A stretch of DNA of 64,000 bases from Viscum album. Lineage: Eukaryota; Streptophyta; Magnoliopsida; Santalales; Viscaceae. Numbering within the stretch: the first letter of the stretch is position 1; each line of letters begins with the position of its first letter. Shown here in pieces: positions 24,131 through 35,965 of the stretch. The translations under genes were made by a program, and so were the position numbers. The notes below the pieces were generated by a model. The model was not told where the DNA came from. It saw only the letters and a list, made by a program, of their open reading frames with translations, and did no database searches. The stretch lies in NCBI GenBank assembly GCA_963277665.1, contig OY728143.1, forward strand, positions 532,924,394 to 532,988,393, in the 5' to 3' direction.

Positions 24131-24880
24131 ATTCCTATATTTTATTTAGATGTATAGGTATTGATGTGTACTTGATGTTATATATTGAGGGGAATGATAG
24201 CCAAACCCGTCATGACCCACTGTGATCTTCGATGTGTTGTTACCTTATCATTTGGATTCATTGTGAAAAATTCGATTGTTAAATTTTGGATATAATACCA
24301 TGTTTTTATATGATATGTGATACATGATTTGGTTGCATTTGAGATATGTTATTTTATATATAGATTCAAATTTATTTGAATCATATTTATCAGATTTATT
24401 TAGAAATGTGGTATTGGGGGAATAAAATCATTTTACCAATATTTTGATATTATATTGATAAAAAATATATAATTAATGGTTTTTAATAATTATAATTATT
24501 GGATTATATTATATATACATGTTATGGAAACATGGGTGGGATCTAACAAATCCATTTACCTGACTCTCTATTGACCCATTCGGCTTGTCATAGACTTTGT
24601 AATTTCATTAAATGTAGGGAATGGTGAAGACACAAATTGAGGTGGATAATATTTTTATTACCTATGATAGGGTTGGTGGATATAGATATTGTGGTATTTT
24701 TCCCACACTATCACAATGAGATTATTGTACTTGTTTTTTTCGTCTAATGTATTTGGACTTGTTAGTTGGTGTTTTTTCTGCCATATTAATTGTTTATAAT
24801 TATTTGTTTTTATATATATTGGAATATTTATTCATTATTTTTTTACAATTCTTTTAATTATATTTTTATATTTATTTTTT
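24131..24880 (+). repeat. 5' LTR remnant of the split plus-strand gypsy element, part 2
   Basis: This resembles 49290-49780 in order. Shared segments are GATATGTGATA-ATG-TTGGTT, a GGGGGAATA/GGGGATATT segment followed by TTAAT-rich sequence, and a block with GAGGT, GTTGGTG, CACA and ACAATGAGA-T-TTGT. This supports reading both as LTR copies of one element. There is no coding signal. The 3' end and PBS could not be located. Confidence 0.52.
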
Positions 24881-26230
24881 ACAACTCCATGGTGAGGTAA
24901 TTCATTTTATCTATTTTTTATTGATACTCCTGTGCTAGAATTTGTCTCATGGTGATCCGAAACACCAATCATGTATATGGATATTCACATAGGGTACTAT
25001 ATTGGGAGGTTATTTGGGTTGGTATTTTCTTATATTGTTTTATGTTTCAGTCAATATCCATGATTAATTATCTTGGGATGGTAGGTAGATTGGATATAGT
25101 ATATCTGAGACATCATATGTAGGTTTGAGTGAGTGTGTAGCCATCCCTAATCACAATAAGACACAATTTACCATGTAATATTGGAATGTGAGTCCCCTTT
25201 TTTATTAATATATCATAATATTAGTTTGTTCATAATATTTTATATTTTATAAATGATTATTATTTTTCTAAACATTTGTTCCGAATTTATGTGCATAAAT
25301 ATTCCACTGAGATATTTTTACCGGGTTCCATATGATAAGAGTAGTTAATTCTCATAATGGTAATTCTCATAAAAATAGATTATTATTTAGGATATCATGT
25401 GGGTAGTTTTTGTTGACTAAACTAATTTATATAATTTCTAGAATATTTATTTTTGACTACAACCAAAAGTTGATGTATGAGACATAGATTTTTCATCGGA
25501 GTTATTTCATGAAAAGAAAATGTCCTAAAAATGAAGGAATGAAACTCAATAGGTGAAGGAATGGACTAACTATATTGATCATATCATTTACCCCCATGAT
25601 ACATGTGATAGTTTCAATGTAATGTGATAAGATTGAATACTTTAGGGTTCCTGTAATTGATGGTAGGATTTCCTTGTACAAAAGGATCAACACATGAACA
25701 TGGAATTCAAATAGTTTTAACACTATCTTCTTGTATATTTATTATCTAGGGTAACTTGTAATAAAAATTTCTCTAGAATACCTCCCATTTAATATGGAAT
25801 AGAAATTACAGTCATCATAATGAAATATATTTAATGATATTGTAAATAGTTTTCCAGAATGAGTATCATATTTACAACTTAAAGATCAATTTTAAATATA
25901 TTGATTTCGATTATAGATCTATTCATTAGTATTTATGCTAAATAATTAGAAAGATGAGGAGAAAACACAAAAGGATATTATGATAAAGATGAATATTGAT
26001 TGTAAGGATGTATATTTTTCCTCTAATCTTCCTCATACTCTAAGCCTTTGTTGCATGTATGGGAAAATAAGATGTGATAAGATCATCAAAGTAGTGGTGA
26101 TGATTGTTATTTGAATCAAACATCATGATCAGATTTAGTTAAATCAGGTAGTGTATCTATGAAATTCTATCAGTGTGGATTGTATTGGAAAATATGTGTT
26201 CATATAATTATCATTGAATTATATGTATTA
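24881..26230 (+). pseudogene. Leader and gag relic of the split gypsy element
   Basis: Position just upstream of the protease relic implies gag. The only readable piece is a decayed zinc knuckle near 26156-26200 (KFYQCGLYWKICV, compare CYQCG..GH...C). The rest is AT-rich, full of stops and without convincing capsid words. The short open stretch at 26159-26341 is part of this relic, not a gene. Confidence 0.38.
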
Positions 26231-26394
26231 TTTTTGGATGTTATGGTAATCAGCAACATTTCGATGAAGTTATTTTTAATTATTGATATGGTTAAGGATT
26301 ATCATATCCAAACACCGGTACAACACATTAAAATTATTTAAAGATTATCGATATCAAATAATGGGCCTTAGGATTCAATCATCTTCACATTTAT

Positions 26395-26499
26395 ATGAGT
26401 TTATAGTGGTGTTAGTTTTAGTTCCAACGATAGTGAGAGGAACAACATTTATTGAAAACCCATTAAAAGATACTTTATTTGACTCTGGTGCTACCCACC

Positions 26500-26502
<3 letters not shown>
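26395..26502 (+). pseudogene. Aspartic protease relic of the split gypsy element
   Basis: An open stretch reads VRGTTFIENPLKDTLFDSGA then THRFI, matching the gypsy protease pattern ...LFDSGATHSFIS with the DSG catalytic triplet intact at 26481-26489. The sequence then runs into an AT dinucleotide repeat that has replaced the following codons. The rest of the protease between 26540 and 27180 is not recognisable. Confidence 0.75.

Positions 26503-26535
<33 letters not shown>
26503..26535. repeat. (TA)n microsatellite inside the protease relic
   Basis: About sixteen TA dinucleotides begin directly after the THRF codons. In frame they translate as alternating Tyr-Ile, which extends an apparent ORF without meaning. 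Confidence 0.95.
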
Positions 26536-26538
<3 letters not shown>

Positions 26539-27179
26539 TAACAATACTATTCATATTTTAATAGATCATGTTCTTTTATTTTATTTTATTAACAATGCCT
26601 ATTGAGAAGCAGAAATAGCTGGGGTTTCATTGGCCTTCCAATATGCTATCGATATGTGATGTACTGTTTTTATTAAATTTCATCATTCATGATCTATATT
26701 AGATTGATGTCATAATTAGTATATATTGTCTTTTATTTCATCAACCTAAAGGATATCAATAACATTAAAATGTTTCACTTCACCCCACCGAAGGTAGATG
26801 AATGGTGTTTTAGGTAATGTGGGACCCTTGGTCTGGCTATGATTGACCTTCCCTACGGGTGACCATGAGTTTTTTATTCAGTGTAGTGGTTTATCAGGAT
26901 GAAAATTAATCTATTTTTTATATTCATGATATTGTTTATTATTTAATTTATTATTATTAAAAATTATTCAATCTGCATCATCCATAGAATGATTTTGAGT
27001 TTATTGTTAACTGATTGTTATATATGAAGATCATTTCATAAATTCATATCATATGAATCAAATAGAGTTGAAAGTGATCAATATTTAGTTGTACGTTTTG
27101 ATAGTGTTAAGGTTTGTTCATAAATGTGTTTCTACAAGGGTATTCATAGAGTTGTTTTCCAAGATGAAAGATCATTAAC

Positions 27180-27551
27180 ATTGATTTTTTGGTGAATATA
27201 TTATGTTTAATTGGGAATCGTTAAAGAACAAGTATGACATTCAAAATTTGGATTATTTGTTAGATATGTTAATATGGGAAAAGTGGTTTATAAATATTGA
27301 TATTTGGTAGGGGAATCACTAGCATATAGATTTGGAGTATGATATTCTGATGATGGATTTCAAAATTAGGATGGAAAATTATGAATATATTTTTATTGTA
27401 TTTTGTTTCACTATCCTTCATGAAGTTTTTATTTATTTGAAGAATCAAATATTACAATTTTATGAATAAAATTGTTTTTGGTATGTTTTGTAGATGATAT
27501 TTTTTTATAGTTGTTCAATCATGAGTACGAGAACCATATGGGCATGGTTAT
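27180..27551 (+). pseudogene. Reverse transcriptase relic, 5' part, of the split element
   Basis: Plus-strand reading gives LKNKYDIQNLDYLLDMLIW and EKWFINIDIW, then YEYIFIVFCFTILHEVFIYL and QILQFYE. These align in order with RT words [52 protein letters not shown] and the YxDD strand. TTTGTAGATGATATT near 27488 encodes FVDDI, in a frame shifted from the preceding segment. Stops are frequent. Element A is inserted about 50 bp past the catalytic box; the domain resumes at 46034. Confidence 0.75.
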
Positions 27552-27556
27552 GTATA
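27552..27556. repeat. Target-site duplication of tandem element A, left
   Basis: GTATA directly before TGTAACACCCC; the identical GTATA follows the third LTR at 46029-46033. Confidence 0.88.
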
Positions 27557-28428
27557 TGTAACACCCCGGGTAAATAAAGAATATTACATCTTTATGTTTA
27601 TCCATATTTGTGAATAAAATATTAATATTACTTTAAAGGGGATGCTATGCTCGATTGCATACCCAATACGCAACAATGAGTTTCTTGGAAATCTTACGTT
27701 GCACTCTAATAATAAAATAATATAATTTTAAATGGTAGTTAACGCCTAGCCATTGTAATGGCGGGAATGAACAGAACTAACTAAAAAATGATTATATATG
27801 TTTGTTAAATATTTTTACTCTTTACAATAAATTTTAGAGGATAAATAATGCAAATGAATCCAGTTTATATGTGTAAACATTCTAATATTATTTAAAAGGT
27901 CGATTAACCGCCTTTTGATGGAGAACCCCTTTTAAATCCACTTTTTGACACTTTTATAAGATCTATTTTTTCAAAATAAACATATTATTTATGATTGGTA
28001 CATTGAAATTTACGTTGGGTTAATTTTTGTATTTTTTCTGAGAATGTTCATTTTTCAATGAATAGTGTAAAATACTGCATTTTACATCAAAACTGTTTTT
28101 TCATATAATTTAATTATATGGTTATATTATATTTTTAATTTGTTTTAAAGTTTAATTAGAATATATTTTTACCATTTAATCCAATTATGGTCATTGGGAT
28201 TAATTTCGCTTTGGAATTGGGCATAAACAAGTGCCAAACTTTTCATAAATATTGTTTCTAAAAAACCCGCTATTTATTTTGTCAAAGGGAAGTTTTTTTA
28301 AAATTAATTATTGCAATTTATGTGTTTGGAATTTGGTAAAATGGATTAAATATTGGGAATCAGAAGGTCCAAATTATGTAATTAAGACTCTTTTGTTTTT
28401 TGGACATTATGAATAGTAACGACGGTAA

Positions 28429-28476
28429 TTATCTTTAATTATCTTGATTAATGAGTAATCAGGTAGTTAAAGATAA
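28429..28476. repeat. Nested inverted repeat in U3, LTR 1
   Basis: Outer arms TTATCTTTAA and TTAAAGATAA (perfect, 10 bp) enclose inner arms TGATTA and TAATCA. The block is unchanged in LTR 2 (35361-35408) and LTR 3 (42294-42341) although the flanks differ. Confidence 0.88.
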
Positions 28477-29026
28477 TAAGATAATATCATAATAATAAAA
28501 AATGACAACAAAATTTTTCATAAGTCTACTTTTTGTCTCATGGCTGACCATGGGATGCCTTTTGCAAAACATGGGGGCCCCATTGAATCACTTTTGTGAG
28601 AAAGTGACTTTTTATCTTTTCATTTTTAAAGAATGTTAAATGTAACAAAGAATGTATCACCTAAGTACAATATTTTTACTTTTGTCTACATAAATGATCT
28701 TTTGGACTATAAATATTCATTGGAATGATAAAAATATTTCCTACATCATATTATTTTTTATATAATTTTTAGACATTAATTAAATTAAATTATTTATGAC
28801 ATCATGATGATGCATTGATGACCTCATTATTTAACGATTTAAATAAAATGGAATGATAATGTAAAATCTAAGACCTACACATTTACAAAACCTATTGTAT
28901 GGGTGTATTTCGAACCCTTATCACCATATCTTTGAAACACATCAATGTGGGACCATTAAAATCCGAAACTCATATGAATATAAAGTTACATTTTATACCT
29001 TTCCAAGAGTGCCCCTCATCTCCTCT

Positions 29027-29033
29027 TATAAAA
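29027..29033 (+). promoter_or_regulatory. TATA box, LTR 1
   Basis: TATAAAA in CTCCTCTTATAAAAGGCCCC, the one C-rich island in U3, conserved in all element A copies. It implies a U3 of about 1.5 kb and R-U5 of about 3.1 kb. Confidence 0.8.
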
Positions 29034-29761
29034 GGCCCCCACCTCTACCTCCATAACCACACTTCCAAATCCATTGGATCGGCCAACCCCTGACCACTTT
29101 GTCTCTCCAAATCCTTATCTAACTCTTTAAAGCCTCAATTTGGGCAGAAGTCTTCCCAAGGAAGCCTTTGAGCTCAAACTAAAGAGAGTTACCCGATTTT
29201 AAGGTAATGTTTTCACTTGTGTTCTTTTGTTTTATTTTGCTTATCCAACCCCCTAAAATCATTTTATTAATTTATTTTGTAACAAATACAGTATCTTCAA
29301 TATACTAGGATATTGTTATAAGAAGAATTCGAGCTACACTTACACACACCTACATCTAATGGTTAAAGAACATACTGTTTCTGTGGATGGAAAATTTCAG
29401 CCTCCCGAAACGATGATTGTTCAACATTCATTTAACACCTTCAAAGGTGGCCATTAAGATGTCACTATATTTATATATGATATATAATATGTTTATGTTT
29501 CTTTATTTATCTTTTTTAGCATACCTTTATGGTTTCCATTGTGGTTAAACACGATAATTTCATTTTAGTAAGTGTGGACTACCGCCCCCTCAAAGTGATT
29601 TGATTCGTTAATGCCATAGGTGGGATGTATAAAGGATTGATTTAAAGTTATTATATATGAATTATGTTATATATAAATGATGAATATAATTATGGAATTA
29701 AAATATACATACCTCTAATTTGGTTTTAATTCCATTAATATGACATAGAAATGAAAGTAGT

Positions 29762-29797
29762 GTTCATGTGTACGTACAACTTACCGTCTCCATGAAC
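29762..29797 (+). repeat. Conserved-loop hairpin, LTR 1
   Basis: GTTCATG pairs with CATGAAC around a loop containing GTACGTAC and TACCGTCTC. It is the same loop as in element B. Confidence 0.75.
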
Positions 29798-30129
29798 GAT
29801 CCATTTCATTTCTTACCTCTAAATGATTATGTAATATTATAAATAGATGTATATTCTGTATATATATGATATATATTATATCCAAATCATGAATCTAATT
29901 ATGGATATAATTAACATTTGACCACACGAACTACATGTAATTGTAAGAAGTCCACTTTCGACTTAAGAACCAAATATCGACAAAACAAACATTATTAACT
30001 TAAATGATTACATAATGTTTATAACATGGAAATAAGTGATATAAAAGGAATAATGAACTATAAAAAGGTTCTTAATAAAGTGTAAATTAACTCTAGTATA
30101 TTATTCAGGACGTTAAAGAACGATCGAGT

Positions 30130-30960
30130 CATGTCGGACCTGAGGTAAGGGATCCTACTCCTCTCTTTCTTTTTAAGTACGCACTTTTATGTCATTCCTT
30201 TTATAGCTCATATTTCTTATTATTGCGATGTTATTTTATATTAATCTTACTTCATTTTTTATTTTCATATGATAAGAGATCCTATTCTCTCTCATCAATC
30301 CATTTTGTAAGTTTTGAGTGGCGCAGTTAGGTTGCCAAATTTTCGTCAGAGATCTAACCTCTCTCTTTCTTTTTAAGTACTCTCCTTTATTTCACTTATT
30401 TTAAGCTCCCATTTGTTATGTTGGGGGATGTTATTTTATATTCCTCTTTCTGTAAACATTATTTTAATATGATAAGATACCCTATTTGATCTAATCAATC
30501 CATTTTGTGGCGCCGTTAGGCTGCCGAGTTTTCGTAAGCGATTTTTCATCTCACTTTTATTCCCGTGAGATTTATGCTACATTTGCCACAATGTCCTTTG
30601 AGTGGTGTATGTACAGTCCATTATTTTTACTCATTGTGTTATATAATTTCATTTATGAGTATTTACATCAATGTTGTAATGTCCTTCTTTCACGGGGTGT
30701 ATGTTTAGAAAGATACCCATGTCGGTAAGGGAACTTTTCACCCTCCTCTTTTTAAATGACTTATTTTGTTATGTCTTTTAATTCACATAATATTATTTTG
30801 GGATATGTTATTCGATATCATTATTGATTTAAAATTTATGTCCAAGTGATGGGATACACTTTTTATCTCTCATCAACTATTTTTCTGAATTTTGAATTGA
30901 CGCCGTTAGGCAGTCAAATTTTAGCAAGGTAACTTCTTAACCCAGTTTCGATTCTTTGGG
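30130..30960 (+). repeat. About 190-bp diverged tandem repeats in R-U5, LTR 1
   Basis: The block GGCGCCGTTAGGCTGCCGA with TTTTCGTAAG recurs near 30321, 30510 and 30900. Weaker versions with GAGGTAAGGG or CGGTAAGGG occur near 30136 and 30710. Each is followed by CTCTCTTTCTTTTTAAGTA-like pyrimidine-rich sequence and a GATGAGA...TCTCATC hairpin. Period is roughly 190 bp. Confidence 0.72.
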
Positions 30961-32166
30961 ATAAACTTGTACACCTTGAATATTTTTTTCAATAATTATA
31001 TGTGAATGACCTCTGATTTTTTTACACATAATACCAACTTATATTTCGTGTATTCATTTGTCACACATAGTTATGTAACTGATTTATCCTTAATCCAAGG
31101 ATACCGTCTTTGTATGGGACTTCGTCTCAATCTCCTTTCATTGAGGCATATTTTTTTTATACTCAACCTCCTTTTATATGGTGTATAAACCCCTTTGACT
31201 TTTACTTTTATCCAAAAAGAATATTTTTTATACGAAGCATTTAAATAAATAACAAAAGGTAATGTTTTTGTCGTACGTATGCTGCGACAACGACTTCTCT
31301 GCTGCCGTGACCATTATTTGAGTTTCTGCTTCTTCTAGAAGACATACATTATTTTTAAAAGAAAAATAAATAACATGTTTTAATTTTCATTTATCTTGGT
31401 ATTGAAATTGGTTTTCATAATGTTTTTATATCAATGTTTTGTATTGAAATTTTGTGATTGAAAGGTGGAAATGTTATGTTTCCTTTATTCATGTTTTATG
31501 TGATACGATTATGATGAGGTTCTTGGGAATTATTATGAAGATGGGTGGTTCCGTGATAAACTAAGGGCGGGTGAGCCCGATATAGCTCTCCAATGCATTG
31601 GGTAACGCGAAGGAGTGAAACATTATGGTTTCTCTGAAGAGATTTATGGAATATACTGTGGTGGGTATTCCAAATGTAACCAAGAGGGTTAATCCCTACA
31701 TAAGAATGTTATGAATGCCTCAAGTTACCTTTGTGTCTTATGATTTCTATGATTTATTCATGACTTTATGAGGTATGTTAAAGTGCTTATGTTTTATGGG
31801 TAATGTATGATTTCATTCTTATGTATACATGTACTCATGTTTCCTTTCCATATTTTTATATACATTACTGAGCTTTTTATGCGCATCCCATGTTTTTGAA
31901 ATGTTTTCCACAGGTCAAGGGAAGGGTACATGATATGATGATAGTGTCAAGGAAGTGTCAAGATAGAATCCATGTTTTATTTTAAATATGTTTCCATTTA
32001 TGGGAAAAATGAATAATATCTTTTATGTAACCACTTTGTTTAAATGTGGTATGTAATGCATGTTTTATGATCTAATTCTCTAAAACTCTAAACTTGAAAA
32101 GATCCTCAATGTGTAAACTTGTAGTAACTCAAGATTATGTAAGGTTTAAAGCTAGGGCTTTATAGT

Positions 32167-32178
32167 TGGTATCAAAGG
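32167..32178 (+). other. Primer binding site, element A interior 1
   Basis: TGGTATCAAAGG lies two bases after the LTR end. It matches the initiator tRNA-Met PBS except A for G at the ninth base. Confidence 0.82.
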
Positions 32179-32368
32179 TCAGTTTAGATAACTTTAGAGG
32201 TGAGGGTATTCTTTAAGAATAAGTGACATTACCATAATGGTTAAGATTTCAGAAAGAGTCCTATTTTTAGATAAAGTGAATGAGTAAGTATATCTTAGTG
32301 TTTATCTTCCTAATTAGTACATGATGGTTTTGTTGATATACTCACACTGACCATTTTGGTTTTAGTAA

Positions 32369-32953
32369 ATGGATGGATCTAGCAGGCACCAAAGTAACAT
32401 TGGATGTGATGGAAACTGTGACAGTTTTTTGGGCAAGCAACTGAATGATATGGGAGCTGCAATGATAAATCTTATGATTATCCTCAACCAACTATCTAGA
32501 GTCATGATTGACCACCTAAACCTTAGTGATTTCTCTAAGGCATCAAATATGCGAGAAACAAATCCCTACAGATGTACATGTAATAATCATAATGGTAAGT
32601 GTTTTCAAAAACCTATGTTTCAAAAATGTGGAAAGAAACACCTAGGAAAATGTTTCAAAGGGACAGAAATATGCTATAGATGTGGAAATGAAGGTCATAA
32701 AGCAAGAACATTCCATGGAAAAAGGAAACATCCAGTTGACTCGAGGAAAGGGAAAGAAGTTCTCTCTGATGGATCAATTGAATGTTTTAAATGTGGTGTG
32801 CATGGTCATTATTCAAACACATTTCCTATGATGAAGTTTTATGAATGCGATCACCAAGATCATACAAATGTTCGTTTACCAATACCTAATGCCATTCCGA
32901 TTGAGGATGAAGAAACTGAAAATGACCAATCAAAGGTATGGATTATTTCATAA
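32369..32953 (+). CDS. Gag-like zinc-knuckle protein without capsid core, element A copy 1
   Basis: Open frame of 194 codons starting MDGSSRHQSN, the first ATG after the PBS and conserved in the other copies. Residues 20-60 hold a hydrophobic helix-like stretch (LNDMGAAMINLMIILNQLS). From residue 84 comes the gag nucleocapsid signature: KCGKKHLGKC, then C102-C105-H110 and C139-C142-H147. In both knuckles the fourth ligand is Phe (F115, F152), so metal binding may be impaired. The capsid domain seen in element B gag is absent. The frame ends EETENDQSK then five codons; removing the 72-nt intron-like segment at 32936-33007 instead ends it ERSISE at 33028. It is the only intact gag frame in the window; a nucleic-acid-binding role is inferred. 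Confidence 0.75.
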   Translation: MDGSSRHQSNIGCDGNCDSFLGKQLNDMGAAMINLMIILNQLSRVMIDHLNLSDFSKASNMRETNPYRCTCNNHNGKCFQKPMFQKCGKKHLGKCFKGTEICYRCGNEGHKARTFHGKRKHPVDSRKGKEVLSDGSIECFKCGVHGHYSNTFPMMKFYECDHQDHTNVRLPIPNAIPIEDEETENDQSKVWIIS

Positions 32954-33007
32954 CTATTGTTTTCCTATTTTGGAATCTTATGATATGATTCATGATTTTG
33001 TTTGTAG
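32936..33007 (+). other. 72-nt intron-like segment at the gag 3' end, copy 1
   Basis: AAAG|GTATGG ... TTTGTTTGTAG|GAAAG has plant-like donor and acceptor, is T-rich, and begins at a codon boundary (567 nt after ATG). The same segment is 72 nt in all three copies. Confidence 0.5.
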
Positions 33008-33028
33008 GAAAGAAGTATTTCAGAATAA

Positions 33029-34476
33029 GTTGGAATGGAATGGTTAATGGGTCATGAAGAATGTTGAATGAGTAAGATGTCAACATGTAAGGGCTTCAAG
33101 AGTTATGGTGAAATTCTTAAGAGTATTAAGTCTCTTTTGATGATGGGGTTACATCAGAAGACTTTTTATAGTATGTGTAACCCTGATGTTTAATATATAA
33201 AAATTTTATTAAAGGAATAGTTATTTGTTCTTTTGTGGACATAGTTATAAAGGTAACCATTAGGGTTTATATGATCCTTACTTTTGAGGTAATTATGGGT
33301 TACTATATGTTATGATGGAAAATGAAAGGCATGAGATAAACTTGAGGTTAAAATATGTTATGTTTATTTTTGAAGATTTTATCTCTTTTTGGGAAATTTT
33401 TTGAGAATTATATAGTTTTGGAAAAATGACAACACGCAGACCGTGTGACAACCCGTCGCGTCGGACAAAGCTGTGGGAATTGAACCAACAACCAAAGTGC
33501 AACTTGTATTTATCACCTACCACTGGACTACGTGAAGTCCCTGGTTAGTTTGACTGATTCTTTTTAGTTAGATGATTTTATAAAATAAGAGTAAGTTTAT
33601 TTTGGGTTATCTATGGATATTTATTAACCTATCATGGAGGATATGTGATTAGGTTAATTACTTTTCAATATGAGACATTAAGAGAAACTGATGCTGTTTG
33701 GAGATAAATGTTACGATTTAACTTGGAAGACTACGTGACTAAATCCTTAAAATGTCTGGGATTCAATCTTAGTTTGGTTTACTTTGACGAATCTTATGGA
33801 CAAATTGATTATAGAATGGTCCTTGTTGAACTTTGGTTTTATTGGACAAATTTTAGAGATTAAGAATAGATTTTATTTTTATAAAGGGTTATCCTTTTCT
33901 GGATTATCTGATCTTGTACTAACCTTTATGGTTTTGGTTTTAGTTAAAGTCTAACGACATGGGAAGTATATAGTTCTCTTTTGTGGATTAGGTGACTCTC
34001 TAGAAGTTGATTATGGTACTATTACTGTGAACAAGTCTTCCTAAATACTCGTCTTTTGGTGAAAGTATGAGTTTGTGTAATAAATATATATATATTTCAA
34101 AGTCAACATGATAAGTAATTATGTTTCCTTATGAACAAATTCCTCAATAAAAAGTAACTTGAAACAAAAATGTTGTCTATTAAATTTTCCTACTGGGGAA
34201 TCGAATATCGTTTAACCCATCACAGGTTTGTGATTTTCTTGTGGTTAACTTTCTCCTAAACATGTTTTCTATCACTCTCCATCAGAACATTACCCTTTGT
34301 TTTTTTCCACCATGTCCATATTTTCATACTTGGAATCCAAGTATGGGTTAACTCAGGTGACCATTGTACGTATCGTTCTTTATTTTAAAGTGATTGTTTT
34401 ACCGACTCTTGTTCCGATGTGGGACTTTCAAGGATGTTTCCAAGCCCAATTTTAAAATTGTGAGGACGCAATTCCC
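33029..34476 (+). other. Non-coding interior of element A, copy 1
   Basis: There are no protease, RT, RNase H or integrase words on either strand. It contains the antisense tRNA-like block (33466-33541). The last part keeps GAGGACGCAATTCCC, resembling the GAGGACGAATTT sequence found before the PPT of full gypsy elements, as expected if pol was deleted from inside. Confidence 0.65.
33466..33541 (-). other. Antisense tRNA-like block, element A copy 1
   Basis: The minus strand has the A-box-like TAGTCCAGTGGTAGG and a B-box region reading GGTTCAATTCCC (one change from copies 2 and 3). The T-arm stem is weakened here. It is collinear with the blocks at 40395, 60802 and 19322. Confidence 0.55.
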
Positions 34477-34491
34477 AAAAGGGGAGAAGGA
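34477..34491 (+). other. Polypurine tract, element A interior 1
   Basis: AAAAGGGGAGAAGGA immediately precedes LTR 2. Confidence 0.85.
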
Positions 34492-35360
34492 TGTAACACC
34501 CAAGGTAAATAAAGAATATGACATCATTATATTTATCCATATTTGTGAATACAATATTAATATTACTTTAAATGGGATGCTATGCTCGATGGCGTACCCA
34601 ATACGCAACAACGAGTTTCTTGGGAATCTTACATTGCATTCTAATAATAAAATAATATTATTTTAAATGGTAGTTAACGCCTAGTCGTTGTAATGGAGGG
34701 AATGAAAATAACTAACTAAAAAATGATTATAAATGTTTGTAAAATATTCTTACTCTTTACAATAAATGTTAGAGGATTAAAAATGCAAATGAATCCAGTT
34801 TTTATGTGTAAACATTCTAATATTCTTTAAAAGGTCGATTAACCGCCTTTTGATGGATAACCCCTCTTAAATCCACTTTTTGACAATTTTATAAGATCTA
34901 TTTTTCAAAATAAACATATTATTTATGATTGGGTATTATAATTTACCTTGGGTTAATTTTTGGTATTTTTCTGACAGTGTTCATTTATCAATGAATAGTG
35001 AAAAGTACTGCATTTTACATCAAAACTGCTTTTTCATATAATTTAATTATATAGTTATATTATATTTTTTATTTGTTTTAAAGTGTAATTAGAATATATT
35101 TTTACCATTTAATCCAATTATGGTCATTGGGATTACTTTCACTTTGGAATTGGGCATAAACAAGTGCCAAACTTTTCATAAATATTGTTTCTAAAAAACC
35201 CGGTATTTATTTTGACAATGGGAAGTTTTTTTTAAATTAATTATTGCAAATTATGTGTTTTGAATTTTTTAAAATGGATTAAATATTTGGAATCATAAGG
35301 TACAAATTATTTAATTAAGAATCTTTTGTTTTTGGACATTATGAATAGTAACGACGGTAA

Positions 35361-35408
35361 TTATCTTTAATTATCTTGATTAATGAGTAATCAGGTAGTT
35401 AAAGATAA
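35361..35408. repeat. Nested inverted repeat in U3, LTR 2
   Basis: Identical arms to LTR 1: TTATCTTTAA/TTAAAGATAA outside, TGATTA/TAATCA inside. Confidence 0.88.
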
Positions 35409-35958
35409 TAAGATAATATCATAATAATAAAAACTGACTACAACATGTGTCCTAAGGCTATTGGTTGTCTCATGTCCGACCATGGGATGCCTTGTGCCAA
35501 ACATGGGGGGCCCATGGAATCATTTTTGTGAGAAAGTGACTTTTCATCTTTTTATTTTTAAAGAATGTTAAATGTAACAAAGAATATATCACCTAAGTAA
35601 AATATTTTTAAGTTTTACTAAATAAATTATAATTTGGACTATAAATATTAATTGGAAAGATACAAATATTTCCTACATCATAGATGTTTTTTTATAATTT
35701 TTAGACATTAAATAAATTAAATTATGTATGAAATCATGATGATGCAGTGATGAGCTCATTATTTAACGATGTAAATAAAATGGAATGATAATGTAAAATC
35801 TAAGACCTAAACGTGTACAAAACCTATTGTATGGGTTGATTTCGAACCCTTATCACCTTAACCTTGAAACACAACAATGTGGGACCATTAAAATCCGAAA
35901 CTCATTTGAAAATAATGATACATTTTATACCTTTCCAAGAGTGCTCCTCCTCTCCTCT

Positions 35959-35965
35959 TATAAAA
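35959..35965 (+). promoter_or_regulatory. TATA box, LTR 2
   Basis: TATAAAA in the same C-rich context as LTR 1. As the middle LTR it could drive transcription of unit 2. Confidence 0.8.

Larger units (their letters stand above)
27557..32164 (+). repeat. Element A LTR 1 (4608 bp)
   Basis: It starts TGTAACACCCCGGG and ends GGGCTTTATA two bases before the PBS. In order it holds U3 with a nested inverted repeat (28429-28476), TATA box (29027), conserved-loop hairpin (29762-29797), R-U5 with about 190-bp repeats (30130-30960), and near the 3' end the plant LTR motif ACTGAGCTTTTTATGCGCAT with CACAGGTCAAGG downstream. Its short open frames near 28899, 30507 and 31006 are not maintained as proteins across LTR copies. 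Confidence 0.93.

Noticed and set aside
26283..26561. 92-codon ORF as an intact small protein
   Set aside because: It is the protease relic running into an AT microsatellite; the C-terminal Tyr-Ile run is repeat translation.
30130..30960. CRISPR-like array
   Set aside because: Repeats are about 190 bp, diverged, without unique spacers, inside a plant LTR.
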